21,144 nucleotides of DNA from Oscillospiraceae bacterium (GTDB lineage Bacteria; Bacillota; Clostridia; Oscillospirales; Ruminococcaceae): NCBI GenBank assembly GCA_029005335.1, contig JAQXFT010000008.1, forward strand, positions 1 through 21,144. The letters run 5' to 3'. The position numbers were made by a program, and so were the translations under genes. This document shows, one piece after another, positions 8,501 through 14,919 of the stretch. Position 1 is the stretch's first letter. Each line of letters starts with the position of its first letter. A model generated the notes under the pieces. The model was not told the DNA's origin. It worked only from the letters and a program-made list of their open reading frames with translations, and searched no databases.

Positions 8501-9421
8501 ATCAAGAATAATTTCGCCGGTAACGGGATTGGCGATAGGTCTTGAAAGAACATGACCTGCGAGTCTGGAAGCTATACCGAGCTTTTTGTTGTATTTATAT
8601 CTTCCGAATCTGCAAAGCTCATATCTTTTTGCATCAAAGAAGAGGTTATTGAGATGTGCAACAGCATTTTCCTCGTTGGGCGGTTCACCGGGGCGGAGCT
8701 TCTTGTAGACATCAATAATAGCATCGGAGTGATTTTTGGTGCTGTCCTTCTGGAGAATAGTCTGCTTGAGTCGTTCATCAGGGCCGAAGAAATCATATAT
8801 ATCATCGTCGCTGTCAAGACCGATAGCTCTTATAAAGGTAGTAATCGGAATTTTTCTGTTTTTATCGATTCTTACATAGACGATATCGTTCGAGTCCATT
8901 TCGTATTCAAGCCATGCACCTCTGTTAGGTATAACAGTAGTTTTAAACAGGTCTTTACCGGTCTTGTCCTTTTCAGAGGCATAATAAACGCCCGGAGAGC
9001 GGACAAGCTGAGAAACGATAACACGTTCTGCACCGTTTATTACGAAAGTACCGCTTTCAGTCATAAGCGGAAAATCGCCGAGGTATACTTCATTTTCGCA
9101 TGAAACGCCGGTTTCCTTGTTAGTGAGGATAGCAGTAGCTCTGAGAGCGACCTGATAGGTAGCATCACGTTCCTTACATTCAGCGATTGTATATTTTGGT
9201 TTGCTGTCGAATCTGTAGTCCTTGAAAGTCAGGAACAAGTTGCCGTTATAGTCAGTAATGGCGGTCATATCACGGAAAACTTCCTTAAGACCTTCATTTC
9301 TGAACCACTCATAGGAATTTTTCTGAACCTCGATAAGGTTAGGCATTTCGAGAACTTCATTAATTTTGCCGAAGCTCATGCGGGTATTTTTTCCAAGCTT
9401 TTTAGGTGTAACATTCACCAT
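5501..9421 (-). CDS. rpoB: DNA-directed RNA polymerase subunit beta
   Basis: This is the second catalytic subunit of RNA polymerase, 1306 residues (about 1190 in B. subtilis). The rifampicin-pocket region ([19 protein letters not shown]; about residues 505-530) carries the usual sensitive-type residues. The [12 protein letters not shown] motif (about 950-962) and the C-terminal [20 protein letters not shown] segment are intact. The extra length is mostly a C-terminal tail: the last 95 residues contain 36 Asp and 7 Glu. The start is ATG at 9421, with AAGGAGG at 9430-9436 eight bases upstream and the family-like N-terminus [11 protein letters not shown]; an in-frame extension to 9538 exists but lacks a ribosome binding site and family similarity. 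rplL, the usual upstream neighbour, is absent: the gene on the other side is divergent. Confidence 0.98.
   Translation of the reverse strand: [1306 protein letters not shown]
5504..5788 (-). repeat. Asp-rich low-complexity tail of RpoB with internal imperfect repeats
   Basis: These codons encode residues 1212-1306 of RpoB, 43 of 95 acidic. An imperfect duplicated unit DNE(K/N)(S/P)DDD is visible, matched in DNA by repeated GTCGTCATCATC and GGATTTTTCATTATCG-like segments on the + strand. The reading frame stays open throughout, so it is expected to be translated. Confidence 0.85.
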
Positions 9422-9429
9422 GGGCGGAG

Positions 9430-9436
9430 CCTCCTT
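9430..9436 (-). promoter_or_regulatory. Ribosome binding site deciding the rpoB start
   Basis: AAGGAGG on the - strand, eight bases before ATG at 9421. It selects this ATG over the in-frame upstream ATG at 9538. Confidence 0.9.
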
Positions 9437-9544
9437 ATAAATATATAGAGCAGGGGTTATAACCTGTCCGGATAGCCGTACAAAACAAAAAACACTGCCT
9501 TTGTGAATAAAAAATCTGAAACGGAAAAAAATAAACAAGGGCTA

Positions 9545-9574
9545 TTGACAAAAGCATTATGTTTATGGTATAAT
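9545..9574 (+). promoter_or_regulatory. Opposing consensus promoter inside the rpoB leader
   Basis: On the + strand: TTGACA (9545-9550), 18-bp spacer, TATAAT (9569-9574), predicted start about 9581. It points at the rpoB promoter and is flanked by the inverted repeat GCTATT/AATAGC (9541-9546, 9572-9577). It could drive a short RNA or, by read-through, the gene at 9814. Confidence 0.65.
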
Positions 9575-9617
9575 AGCATCAGAATGGCAGTGTTTTCATA
9601 TTTCGATACATTTACCA

Positions 9618-9646
9618 ATTATAATACATATAAATAGAAATGTCAA
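9618..9646 (-). promoter_or_regulatory. Consensus vegetative promoter for rpoBC
   Basis: On the - strand: TTGACA (9646-9641), 17-bp spacer, TATAAT (9623-9618). Both hexamers match the housekeeping sigma consensus exactly. Predicted start is about 9611. The -35 element sits inside an inverted repeat, AAATGTC (9638-9644) and GACATTT (9649-9655), a possible protein binding site. Confidence 0.85.
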
Positions 9647-9669
9647 TAGACATTTTCAATATTTGTGCA

Positions 9670-9708
9670 ATATGCCCGATTAAAAACAAAAATCAGGCAT
9701 ATTTTTTA
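9670..9708 (+). terminator. Terminator-like hairpin between the opposing promoter and the 9814 gene
   Basis: ATATGCCCGATT (9670-9681) pairs with AATCAGGCATAT (9691-9702) with one C-A mismatch, followed by TTTTTATA. On the - strand the mismatch becomes a G-U pair but no T-run follows, so + strand termination is the better reading. Confidence 0.55.
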
Positions 9709-9746
9709 TATACATTTCCAAACCACGACGGCATGAAAAAAATATA

Positions 9747-9775
9747 TTTACTTATCATTGAAAAGGTGATATAAT
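9747..9775 (+). promoter_or_regulatory. Promoter of the 9814-13236 operon, extended -10 type
   Basis: TTTACT (9747-9752), 17-bp spacer, TATAAT (9770-9775) with TG at 9767-9768 forming an extended -10. It lies downstream of the hairpin at 9670-9702, so the operon has its own start near 9782. Confidence 0.7.
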
Positions 9776-9782
9776 AAAAAAG

Positions 9783-9796
9783 TCAGAATATTCTGA
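9783..9796. promoter_or_regulatory. Perfect 14-bp palindrome at the predicted start site, candidate operator
   Basis: TCAGAATATTCTGA begins eight bases after the -10 hexamer, right at the predicted start of transcription, and abuts the ribosome binding site AAAGGAG (9796-9802). A half-site-like AGTCAGAA recurs at 9801-9808. Placement suggests a repressor site; the regulator is unknown. Confidence 0.45.
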
Positions 9797-9813
9797 AAGG
9801 AGTCAGAAATTTT

Positions 9814-10539
9814 ATGGAACTTATGAACAGCGGGGACAAATACAGAGCAATGCCCGACCACAGTCACTATACTCTTTGCAGTGACCGTATGACGGTAATA
9901 AATGAAAAGGGGAAAAAAGCTTTTTATTATACATTCATAGTAGCACTGATACTTTCAGCCGGTTCTATGTTCAATGTGAGATTCAATGTGCTTTCACTGA
10001 TGTCAGATTTGATGGTAGGCAGAGGAGCTGTAAGCTCATTCGGACTTATACTTTCAGGAATGCTCAATATACTTTCATCATTATTTCTGATACTGCTTGC
10101 GGTACTGGGTAAGGCAAAATATAAATTCTGCAATGTGATATTGTTTTCAATGTATCTTGCAATGCCGATAGCCTGCCTTATGGATTTCGGAGGCAGAAGC
10201 AGTGATATACTTACAATTTCAATGGGAATTGCAGGTGTGTGGGTATATTTCCCTATGCTCAGTGCATGGCGTGATTATAAGGTAATTTCAAAAACAGAGG
10301 GATTTCCTTATTTCAGCGAAAGATTTACAAATCAGGTTGAAAATCCGGATTATAAGACGGATTACAGCAAGGACGGGGGCAATAAAAAATCCATGGACGA
10401 AACAGAAAAAAATATATCTGAAAAAGAGGAACAGCAGAATACAGAATTGAACCTTGAACGTGCAAGGGAAATTGCAGAAAAAGCAAATAAGATTGATTTC
10501 GGGAGTTATGGGGAATACAGAAAAAACAGGGGTGAATAA
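9814..10539 (+). CDS. Membrane protein of unknown function, four predicted membrane segments
   Basis: I do not recognise this 241-residue protein. After a polar N-terminus of about 35 residues, hydrophobic segments lie at about 36-54, 74-98, 105-122 and 130-150. A charged tail from about residue 160 to the end is rich in Glu, Lys and Asn and may form a short helix or coiled coil (ELNLERAREIAEKANK). No catalytic motif or signal peptide is visible. The start is ATG at 9814 with AAAGGAG at 9796-9802, an 11-base spacing; a second ATG at 9823 is further away. The gene has its own promoter and ends three bases before the ComM-like gene, so translation is probably coupled. A cell-envelope role is possible given the SEDS gene downstream, but that is speculation. 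Confidence 0.8.
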   Translation: MELMNSGDKYRAMPDHSHYTLCSDRMTVINEKGKKAFYYTFIVALILSAGSMFNVRFNVLSLMSDLMVGRGAVSSFGLILSGMLNILSSLFLILLAVLGKAKYKFCNVILFSMYLAMPIACLMDFGGRSSDILTISMGIAGVWVYFPMLSAWRDYKVISKTEGFPYFSERFTNQVENPDYKTDYSKDGGNKKSMDETEKNISEKEEQQNTELNLERAREIAEKANKIDFGSYGEYRKNRGE

Positions 10540-10542
10540 ATA

Positions 10543-12072
10543 ATGTTCGCAGATGTAAAAAGCTTAGGGATAAACGGGCTGAATGCATTTGAAGTTGACG
10601 TTGAAATTGATATAAGCAGGGGAATGCCGTTATTCAGCATAGTAGGACTTCCTGACACAGCCATAAAGGAGAGCAGAGAAAGAATACGTTCCGCCCTCAA
10701 ATCCAGCGGAATAAATATACCGCCGGCATCAATAATGGTAAATCTCGCACCGGCAGGAACTAAAAAAAGCGGTTCAATGTATGATATGGCAATACTTGTT
10801 GCAGTAATAAGAGCTATGGGAATAGTAAGGGATAACCTTGAAAACAGTGCATTTATAGGAGAGGTCTCGCTCGGAGGAGGAGTAAGACCTGTCAACGGCA
10901 TACTTCCCATGGCAATACAGGCTAAGGAGCTTGGAATAAAAGAAATATTTCTTCCCAAGGAAAATGCATATGAAGCCTCAGTAGCAAAGGGAGTAAAAAT
11001 ATATGGCGTTGAAAATATAAACCAGCTTGTAAATCATCTTTGCGGTCAGGAGCTTATGAAGCCTCAGGAAACATATCTGCCCCCCGAAGCAAGCTATGAC
11101 GGAGAGCTTGATTTTGCCGATGTAAAGGGACAGTATTCAGCAAAAAAGGCACTTGAAATAGCAGCGGCAGGAGGCCATAACGCACTTATGGTAGGACCTC
11201 CCGGAAGCGGAAAAAGTATGCTTGCACAGAGACTTCCCTCAATACTTCCGCCCCTCAGCTTTGAGGAGTCGCTTGAAACTACAAATATATATTCAGTAGC
11301 AGGAATGATTGACCCGAAAACTCCGCTTGTAGTAAAAAGGCCGTTCCGTTCACCGCACAGCACAGCATCAAAATCAAGCCTTATCGGCGGAGGAAATGTT
11401 CCTCACCCCGGAGAAATTTCTCTTGCTCATAACGGAGTACTTTTTATTGATGAGATGCCCGAATTTGAACACGGTACTCTTGAATCCCTCAGACAGCCTC
11501 TGGAGGAGGGAACAGTCACAATAAGCAGGGTTTCCGGAAATATTACATATCCCTGTTCAATAATGCTTATAGGAGCAATGAATCCTTGTCCGTGCGGATA
11601 TTACGGTCACCCGAGTGCGGAATGCCGTTGCAGTGACAATCAGATATCAAGGTATATCAGCAGAGTATCAGGACCTCTGCTTGAGCGTATAGATTTGCAT
11701 ATAGAAGTAGCACCGGTTGGATTCAGTGATATAGCATCACCTAAAAAGGGAGAGCCTTCCTCAGCAATAAGGGAAAGGGTAATGCGTGCAAGGGAGATTC
11801 AGAAAAAAAGATTCAAGGGTACTGATATAAGGTGCAATGCGGATTTGAAAACAAATATAGATGAATATTTCCGGATTTCCGGCGAGCTGTATGCTAAGAC
11901 AGAGGAAATTTTCAACAGGCTTAACATGAGTGCGAGAGTATACCAGAAGCTCTGGAAAATAAGCCGTACAATAGCTGATCTGGAGGGGTCTGATGATATT
12001 TCCGAAAGGCATATCTTTCAGGCAGTACAGTACAGAAGCCTTGACCGTAAATACTGGTTTTCAAAATCTTAA
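10543..12072 (+). CDS. comM: ComM/YifB family AAA+ ATPase (Mg-chelatase-like)
   Basis: This 509-residue protein has the family's three parts: an N-terminal Lon-like domain (about 1-165), an AAA+ Mg-chelatase-type ATPase domain (about 185-390) and a C-terminal helical domain (about 400-505). Walker A is GPPGSGKS at 218-225 and Walker B is LFIDE at 300-304. The Cys pairs CPC (349-351) and CRC (361-363) are typical of the family. The segment SRVSGPLLERIDLH supplies the sensor/arginine region. In proteobacteria ComM is a hexameric helicase aiding branch migration during transformation; in Bacillota its role is less clear and presence does not prove competence. The ATG is three bases after the previous stop, with only a weak GG-rich ribosome binding site, which fits translational coupling. 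Full length for the family. Confidence 0.95.
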   Translation: MFADVKSLGINGLNAFEVDVEIDISRGMPLFSIVGLPDTAIKESRERIRSALKSSGINIPPASIMVNLAPAGTKKSGSMYDMAILVAVIRAMGIVRDNLENSAFIGEVSLGGGVRPVNGILPMAIQAKELGIKEIFLPKENAYEASVAKGVKIYGVENINQLVNHLCGQELMKPQETYLPPEASYDGELDFADVKGQYSAKKALEIAAAGGHNALMVGPPGSGKSMLAQRLPSILPPLSFEESLETTNIYSVAGMIDPKTPLVVKRPFRSPHSTASKSSLIGGGNVPHPGEISLAHNGVLFIDEMPEFEHGTLESLRQPLEEGTVTISRVSGNITYPCSIMLIGAMNPCPCGYYGHPSAECRCSDNQISRYISRVSGPLLERIDLHIEVAPVGFSDIASPKKGEPSSAIRERVMRAREIQKKRFKGTDIRCNADLKTNIDEYFRISGELYAKTEEIFNRLNMSARVYQKLWKISRTIADLEGSDDISERHIFQAVQYRSLDRKYWFSKS

Positions 12073-12087
12073 AGAGAGGAAAGAAAA

Positions 12088-13236
12088 ATGAAGTCAGCAT
12101 TCAGAAAAATATCGGTTCATAGAAAGAGCGACGGCGGATTGACGCTTGCTGTAATAGTATGTTCAGCAATAAGCGTGCTGATGATATATTCAATAAGCTG
12201 TAACAAAGTAATTGACGGCGTATCTATGAACGATTACAGGACACAGCTTGTATCAGCAATAATTGGAGTATGTATAAGTATAGTGCTTTCGTTTATAGAT
12301 TACAGAAAACTGGCAAAGCTGTGGTATATATACGTGCCGGTAGCAATGGGGCTGGTGCTTCTGACGTTTACCAGTCTTGGCTACAGAAGAGCCGGAGCAG
12401 ATGACCAGGCATGGCTTCAGCTTGGATTTATAAACCTGCAGCCATCGGAGATTTTAAAGCTTTCATTTATACTGTCCTTTTCGTATCATCTTTCACGTGA
12501 TGAGGAAAATATGAATGAACTTCCGCATATGCTTCTGCTATGCCTTCATGCACTTGTACCGATAGGAATAATAGGAATACAGGGTGACTACGGTACAGCA
12601 ATAATATTCGGGTGCATATTTGCGTCAATGATGATTTCAGCAGGAATATCGTGGAAATATCTGGTGACTGCCCCGATTCTTCTTGCACTGGCAGTTGTAT
12701 TTCTCTGGAATTTTGTACTCGGAACAGTTCACAAAAAGAGAATCCTTATACTTTTTCACCCGGGAACAGACCCCGAAAATCTTGAATATCAGCAGGATTT
12801 GGGAATTTCTGCACTGCGTTCGGGAGGGATTTTCGGAAAGGGACTATTCAATAAGACAGAGCCTTATATATCAGTACCGGAAATGCATAATGACTTTATG
12901 TTTTCATATATAGGTCAGGTGTTCGGATTTGTAGGCACTCTGGGAGTAATAATACTGCTTATATATATATGCCTTAAAATACTTGCGGACAGCACGGTGA
13001 CAAAGGACAGTATGGGAAAATTTATCTGCATGGGAGTATTCGGAATGATACTTTCGCATTGCATTATGAATATAGGAATGGTTCTCAAGGTTATGCCTGT
13101 TATAGGTGTACCTCTTCCGTTTTTAAGTGCCGGAGGAACGGCAATGGTAAGTATGTATACAGCAATAGGACTTGTGCTGAGTACCTACCGCCACAATCAG
13201 AAAAAATATAATATGTTCTATGATGACGATGAGTAA
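12088..13236 (+). CDS. SEDS-family peptidoglycan glycosyltransferase (RodA/FtsW/SpoVE type)
   Basis: This 382-residue polytopic membrane protein has about ten hydrophobic segments. Family hallmarks are LQPSEILKL around residues 117-125, IQGDYGT at 164-170 whose Asp167 matches the catalytic aspartate, ALRSGGIFGKG at about 242-252, PEMHNDFMFSYIG at 264-276 and VPLPFLSAGGT at 341-351. SEDS proteins polymerise lipid II into glycan strands with a class B penicillin-binding protein. No such partner is adjacent here. RodA versus FtsW/SpoVE cannot be settled from motifs alone; the isolated position away from a division cluster and the short C-terminus favour a RodA-like or SpoVE-like role. The ATG has AGAGAGGA at 12073-12080 and follows the ComM-like gene by 15 bases. 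I see no strong terminator after it before the guaA promoter. Confidence 0.92.
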   Translation: MKSAFRKISVHRKSDGGLTLAVIVCSAISVLMIYSISCNKVIDGVSMNDYRTQLVSAIIGVCISIVLSFIDYRKLAKLWYIYVPVAMGLVLLTFTSLGYRRAGADDQAWLQLGFINLQPSEILKLSFILSFSYHLSRDEENMNELPHMLLLCLHALVPIGIIGIQGDYGTAIIFGCIFASMMISAGISWKYLVTAPILLALAVVFLWNFVLGTVHKKRILILFHPGTDPENLEYQQDLGISALRSGGIFGKGLFNKTEPYISVPEMHNDFMFSYIGQVFGFVGTLGVIILLIYICLKILADSTVTKDSMGKFICMGVFGMILSHCIMNIGMVLKVMPVIGVPLPFLSAGGTAMVSMYTAIGLVLSTYRHNQKKYNMFYDDDE

Positions 13237-13263
13237 AAACATTATGAAATTTTTCTGAAACTA

Positions 13264-13292
13264 TTGCAATTTCTATAAAAAAATGTCATAAT
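13264..13292 (+). promoter_or_regulatory. Promoter of the guaA-proBA operon, extended -10 type
   Basis: TTGCAA (13264-13269), 17-bp spacer, CATAAT (13287-13292) with TG at 13284-13285. Predicted start about 13299, giving a leader of about 50 nt. No purine riboswitch fold is apparent in so short a leader. Confidence 0.65.
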
Positions 13293-13323
13293 AGAAATTA
13301 GATTAATTTCATACAGAAATTAA
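13268..13323. repeat. Cluster of overlapping GAAATT inverted repeats at the guaA promoter
   Basis: AATTTCTAT (13268-13276) pairs with ATAGAAATT (13291-13299); GAAATTA (13294-13300) with TAATTTC (13304-13310); TTAATTTC (13303-13310) with GAAATTAA (13316-13323). The first pair brackets the -10 region and the third would be in the leader RNA. These could be operator half-sites or alternative hairpins; AT-rich sequence makes chance a possibility. Confidence 0.4.
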
Positions 13324-13349
13324 AATTTATTGAAATGGAGAATGATTGA

Positions 13350-14894
13350 ATGACGTCACATCAGTTATGTATAGTTCTTGATTTCGGAGGACAGTATAAT
13401 CAGCTTATCGCAAGAAGAGTCCGTGAATGCGGAGTATACTGTGAAGTAAAGAGCTATAAGACAAGCATAGAGGAGATAAAGAGCTTAAACCCTGTGGGAA
13501 TAATATTTACCGGAGGCCCTAACAGCGTATATCTTGAAAGCTCCCCGACTATTTCAAAGGAAATCCTTGAACTCGGAATCCCGATTCTTGGCATATGCTA
13601 TGGCTGTCAGCTTATGGCACATCTTTCAGGCGGAAAAGTATCAACCTGCATATCATCTGAATACGGCAAGACTGACACATATTATGACAAGTCAAGCGTA
13701 ATTTTCGGAGGTATTCCGGAGCTTCCGGAAAAAGCCGTTTCATGGATGAGCCATACGGATTATATATCCGGACTTCCCGAAGGCTTTAAAATTACTTCAC
13801 ATACCGAAAACTGTCCGGTTGCTTCAATGGAAAATCCCGATAAAAAGCTCTATGCGGTACAGTTCCACCCCGAAGTAAATCATACAGAATACGGAATAAA
13901 AATAATAGACAGCTTTTTAAAGAATGTATGTGGCTGTACAGGCGACTGGACTATGAGCAATTATGCAAAAACTGCTGTTGAAGATATAAGAAAGAAAGTC
14001 GGAAACGGCAAAGTACTTCTTGCACTTTCAGGCGGTGTTGACAGTTCAGTAGCGGCAGCACTTCTTGCAAAAGCCGTAGGAAATCAGCTTACTTGTATAT
14101 TCGTTGACCACGGCTTTATGCGTAAAAATGAGGGCGACGAAGTTGAACAGGCTTTTGCAGACTGGGGAATAAATTTTGTAAGAGTCAATGCCAAGGAACA
14201 GTTTATGTCAAAGCTCCGAGGAGTATCCGACCCCGAAACAAAGCGTAAGACCATAGGCGAGGAATTTATAAGAGTATTCGAGCAGGAAGCTAAAAAAATC
14301 GGTGCTGTTGACTATCTTGTACAGGGAACGATATACCCTGATGTAATAGAGAGCGGTGCAGGAGATGCAGCAGTAATAAAATCTCATCACAATGTAGGCG
14401 GACTTCCCGATTATGTGGATTTCAAGGAGATTATCGAACCTCTGAGAATGCTTTTCAAGGACGAAGTAAGACAGCTCGGAACAGAACTTGGCTTGTCAGA
14501 TGTTCTTGTATGGAGACAGCCATTCCCCGGCCCCGGACTTGCTATAAGAATTATCGGTGAAATTACTGATGAAAAGCTTGAAATACTTCAGGACGCTGAT
14601 TATATATTCCGTGAAGAAATAGCTAAAGCCGGTCTTGACAGAAAAATCAGCCAGTATTTTGCAGTTCTTACGAGTATGCGTTCAGTCGGAGTAATGGGCG
14701 ACAGCCGTACTTATGACTATACACTTGCACTCCGTGGAGTTACTACAACAGATTTCATGACTGCAGATTTCGCAAAAATTCCGTATGATGTCCTTGAAAC
14801 AATAGCCTCAAGAATCGTAAACGAAGTAAATCACATAAACAGAATAGTTTATGATGTAACCACAAAGCCTCCGGCAACCATTGAATGGGAATAA
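13350..14894 (+). CDS. guaA: GMP synthase (glutamine-hydrolysing)
   Basis: This 514-residue cytoplasmic enzyme converts XMP to GMP using ATP and ammonia from glutamine, the last step of guanine nucleotide synthesis. The N-terminal class I glutaminase domain (about 5-190) has the nucleophile Cys83 in GICYGC and the His173-Glu175 pair in QFHPE. The ATP pyrophosphatase domain follows with the PP-loop SGGVDSS at 227-233. The C-terminal dimerisation domain ends with the characteristic KPPATIEWE. Length is normal. The ATG at 13350 has GGAG at 13337-13340 with nine bases of spacing. It is the first gene of a probable six-gene operon with its own extended -10 promoter. It complements purA at 19505, which takes IMP toward AMP. 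Confidence 0.98.
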   Translation: MTSHQLCIVLDFGGQYNQLIARRVRECGVYCEVKSYKTSIEEIKSLNPVGIIFTGGPNSVYLESSPTISKEILELGIPILGICYGCQLMAHLSGGKVSTCISSEYGKTDTYYDKSSVIFGGIPELPEKAVSWMSHTDYISGLPEGFKITSHTENCPVASMENPDKKLYAVQFHPEVNHTEYGIKIIDSFLKNVCGCTGDWTMSNYAKTAVEDIRKKVGNGKVLLALSGGVDSSVAAALLAKAVGNQLTCIFVDHGFMRKNEGDEVEQAFADWGINFVRVNAKEQFMSKLRGVSDPETKRKTIGEEFIRVFEQEAKKIGAVDYLVQGTIYPDVIESGAGDAAVIKSHHNVGGLPDYVDFKEIIEPLRMLFKDEVRQLGTELGLSDVLVWRQPFPGPGLAIRIIGEITDEKLEILQDADYIFREEIAKAGLDRKISQYFAVLTSMRSVGVMGDSRTYDYTLALRGVTTTDFMTADFAKIPYDVLETIASRIVNEVNHINRIVYDVTTKPPATIEWE

Positions 14895-14919
14895 ATCTTT
14901 TATTAAAGGAGATTATAAA

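Larger units (their letters stand above)
9422..9611 (-). promoter_or_regulatory. Long rpoB 5' leader with nested inverted repeats
   Basis: From the predicted start site near 9611 the leader is about 190 nt. Three inverted repeats are nested in order: 9586-9596 with 9489-9499 (11 perfect bp, AAAACACTGCC/GGCAGTGTTTT), 9579-9583 with 9515-9519, and 9572-9577 with 9541-9546. The last arm runs into TTGTTTTG, which resembles the U-run of a terminator. A small palindrome GGTTATAACC is at 9455-9464. I infer a possible attenuator or stability structure; no known leader family is recognised. Confidence 0.5.
9581..9709 (+). ncRNA. Candidate small RNA antisense to the start of the rpoB leader
   Basis: A transcript from the + strand promoter at 9545-9574 would run about 129 nt to the hairpin at 9670-9702 and its T-run. 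No convincing coding frame with a ribosome binding site is present. Its first 31 nt would be complementary to the 5' end of the predicted rpoB leader, and it contains GGCAGTGTTTT, the same sequence as the second arm of the leader stem. The existence of this RNA is inferred from promoter and terminator signals only. Confidence 0.4.

Noticed and set aside
9422..9538. Upstream in-frame extension of rpoB to an ATG at 9538
   Set aside because: It lacks a ribosome binding site, does not resemble RpoB N-termini, and AAGGAGG directly precedes the ATG at 9421.
10543..12072. Evidence for natural competence from the ComM-like gene
   Set aside because: The family is widespread in non-competent bacteria and no com pilus or uptake genes are nearby.
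13237..13349. Purine riboswitch upstream of guaA
   Set aside because: The predicted leader is only about 50 nt and AT-rich, without a three-way junction or the conserved loop sequences.
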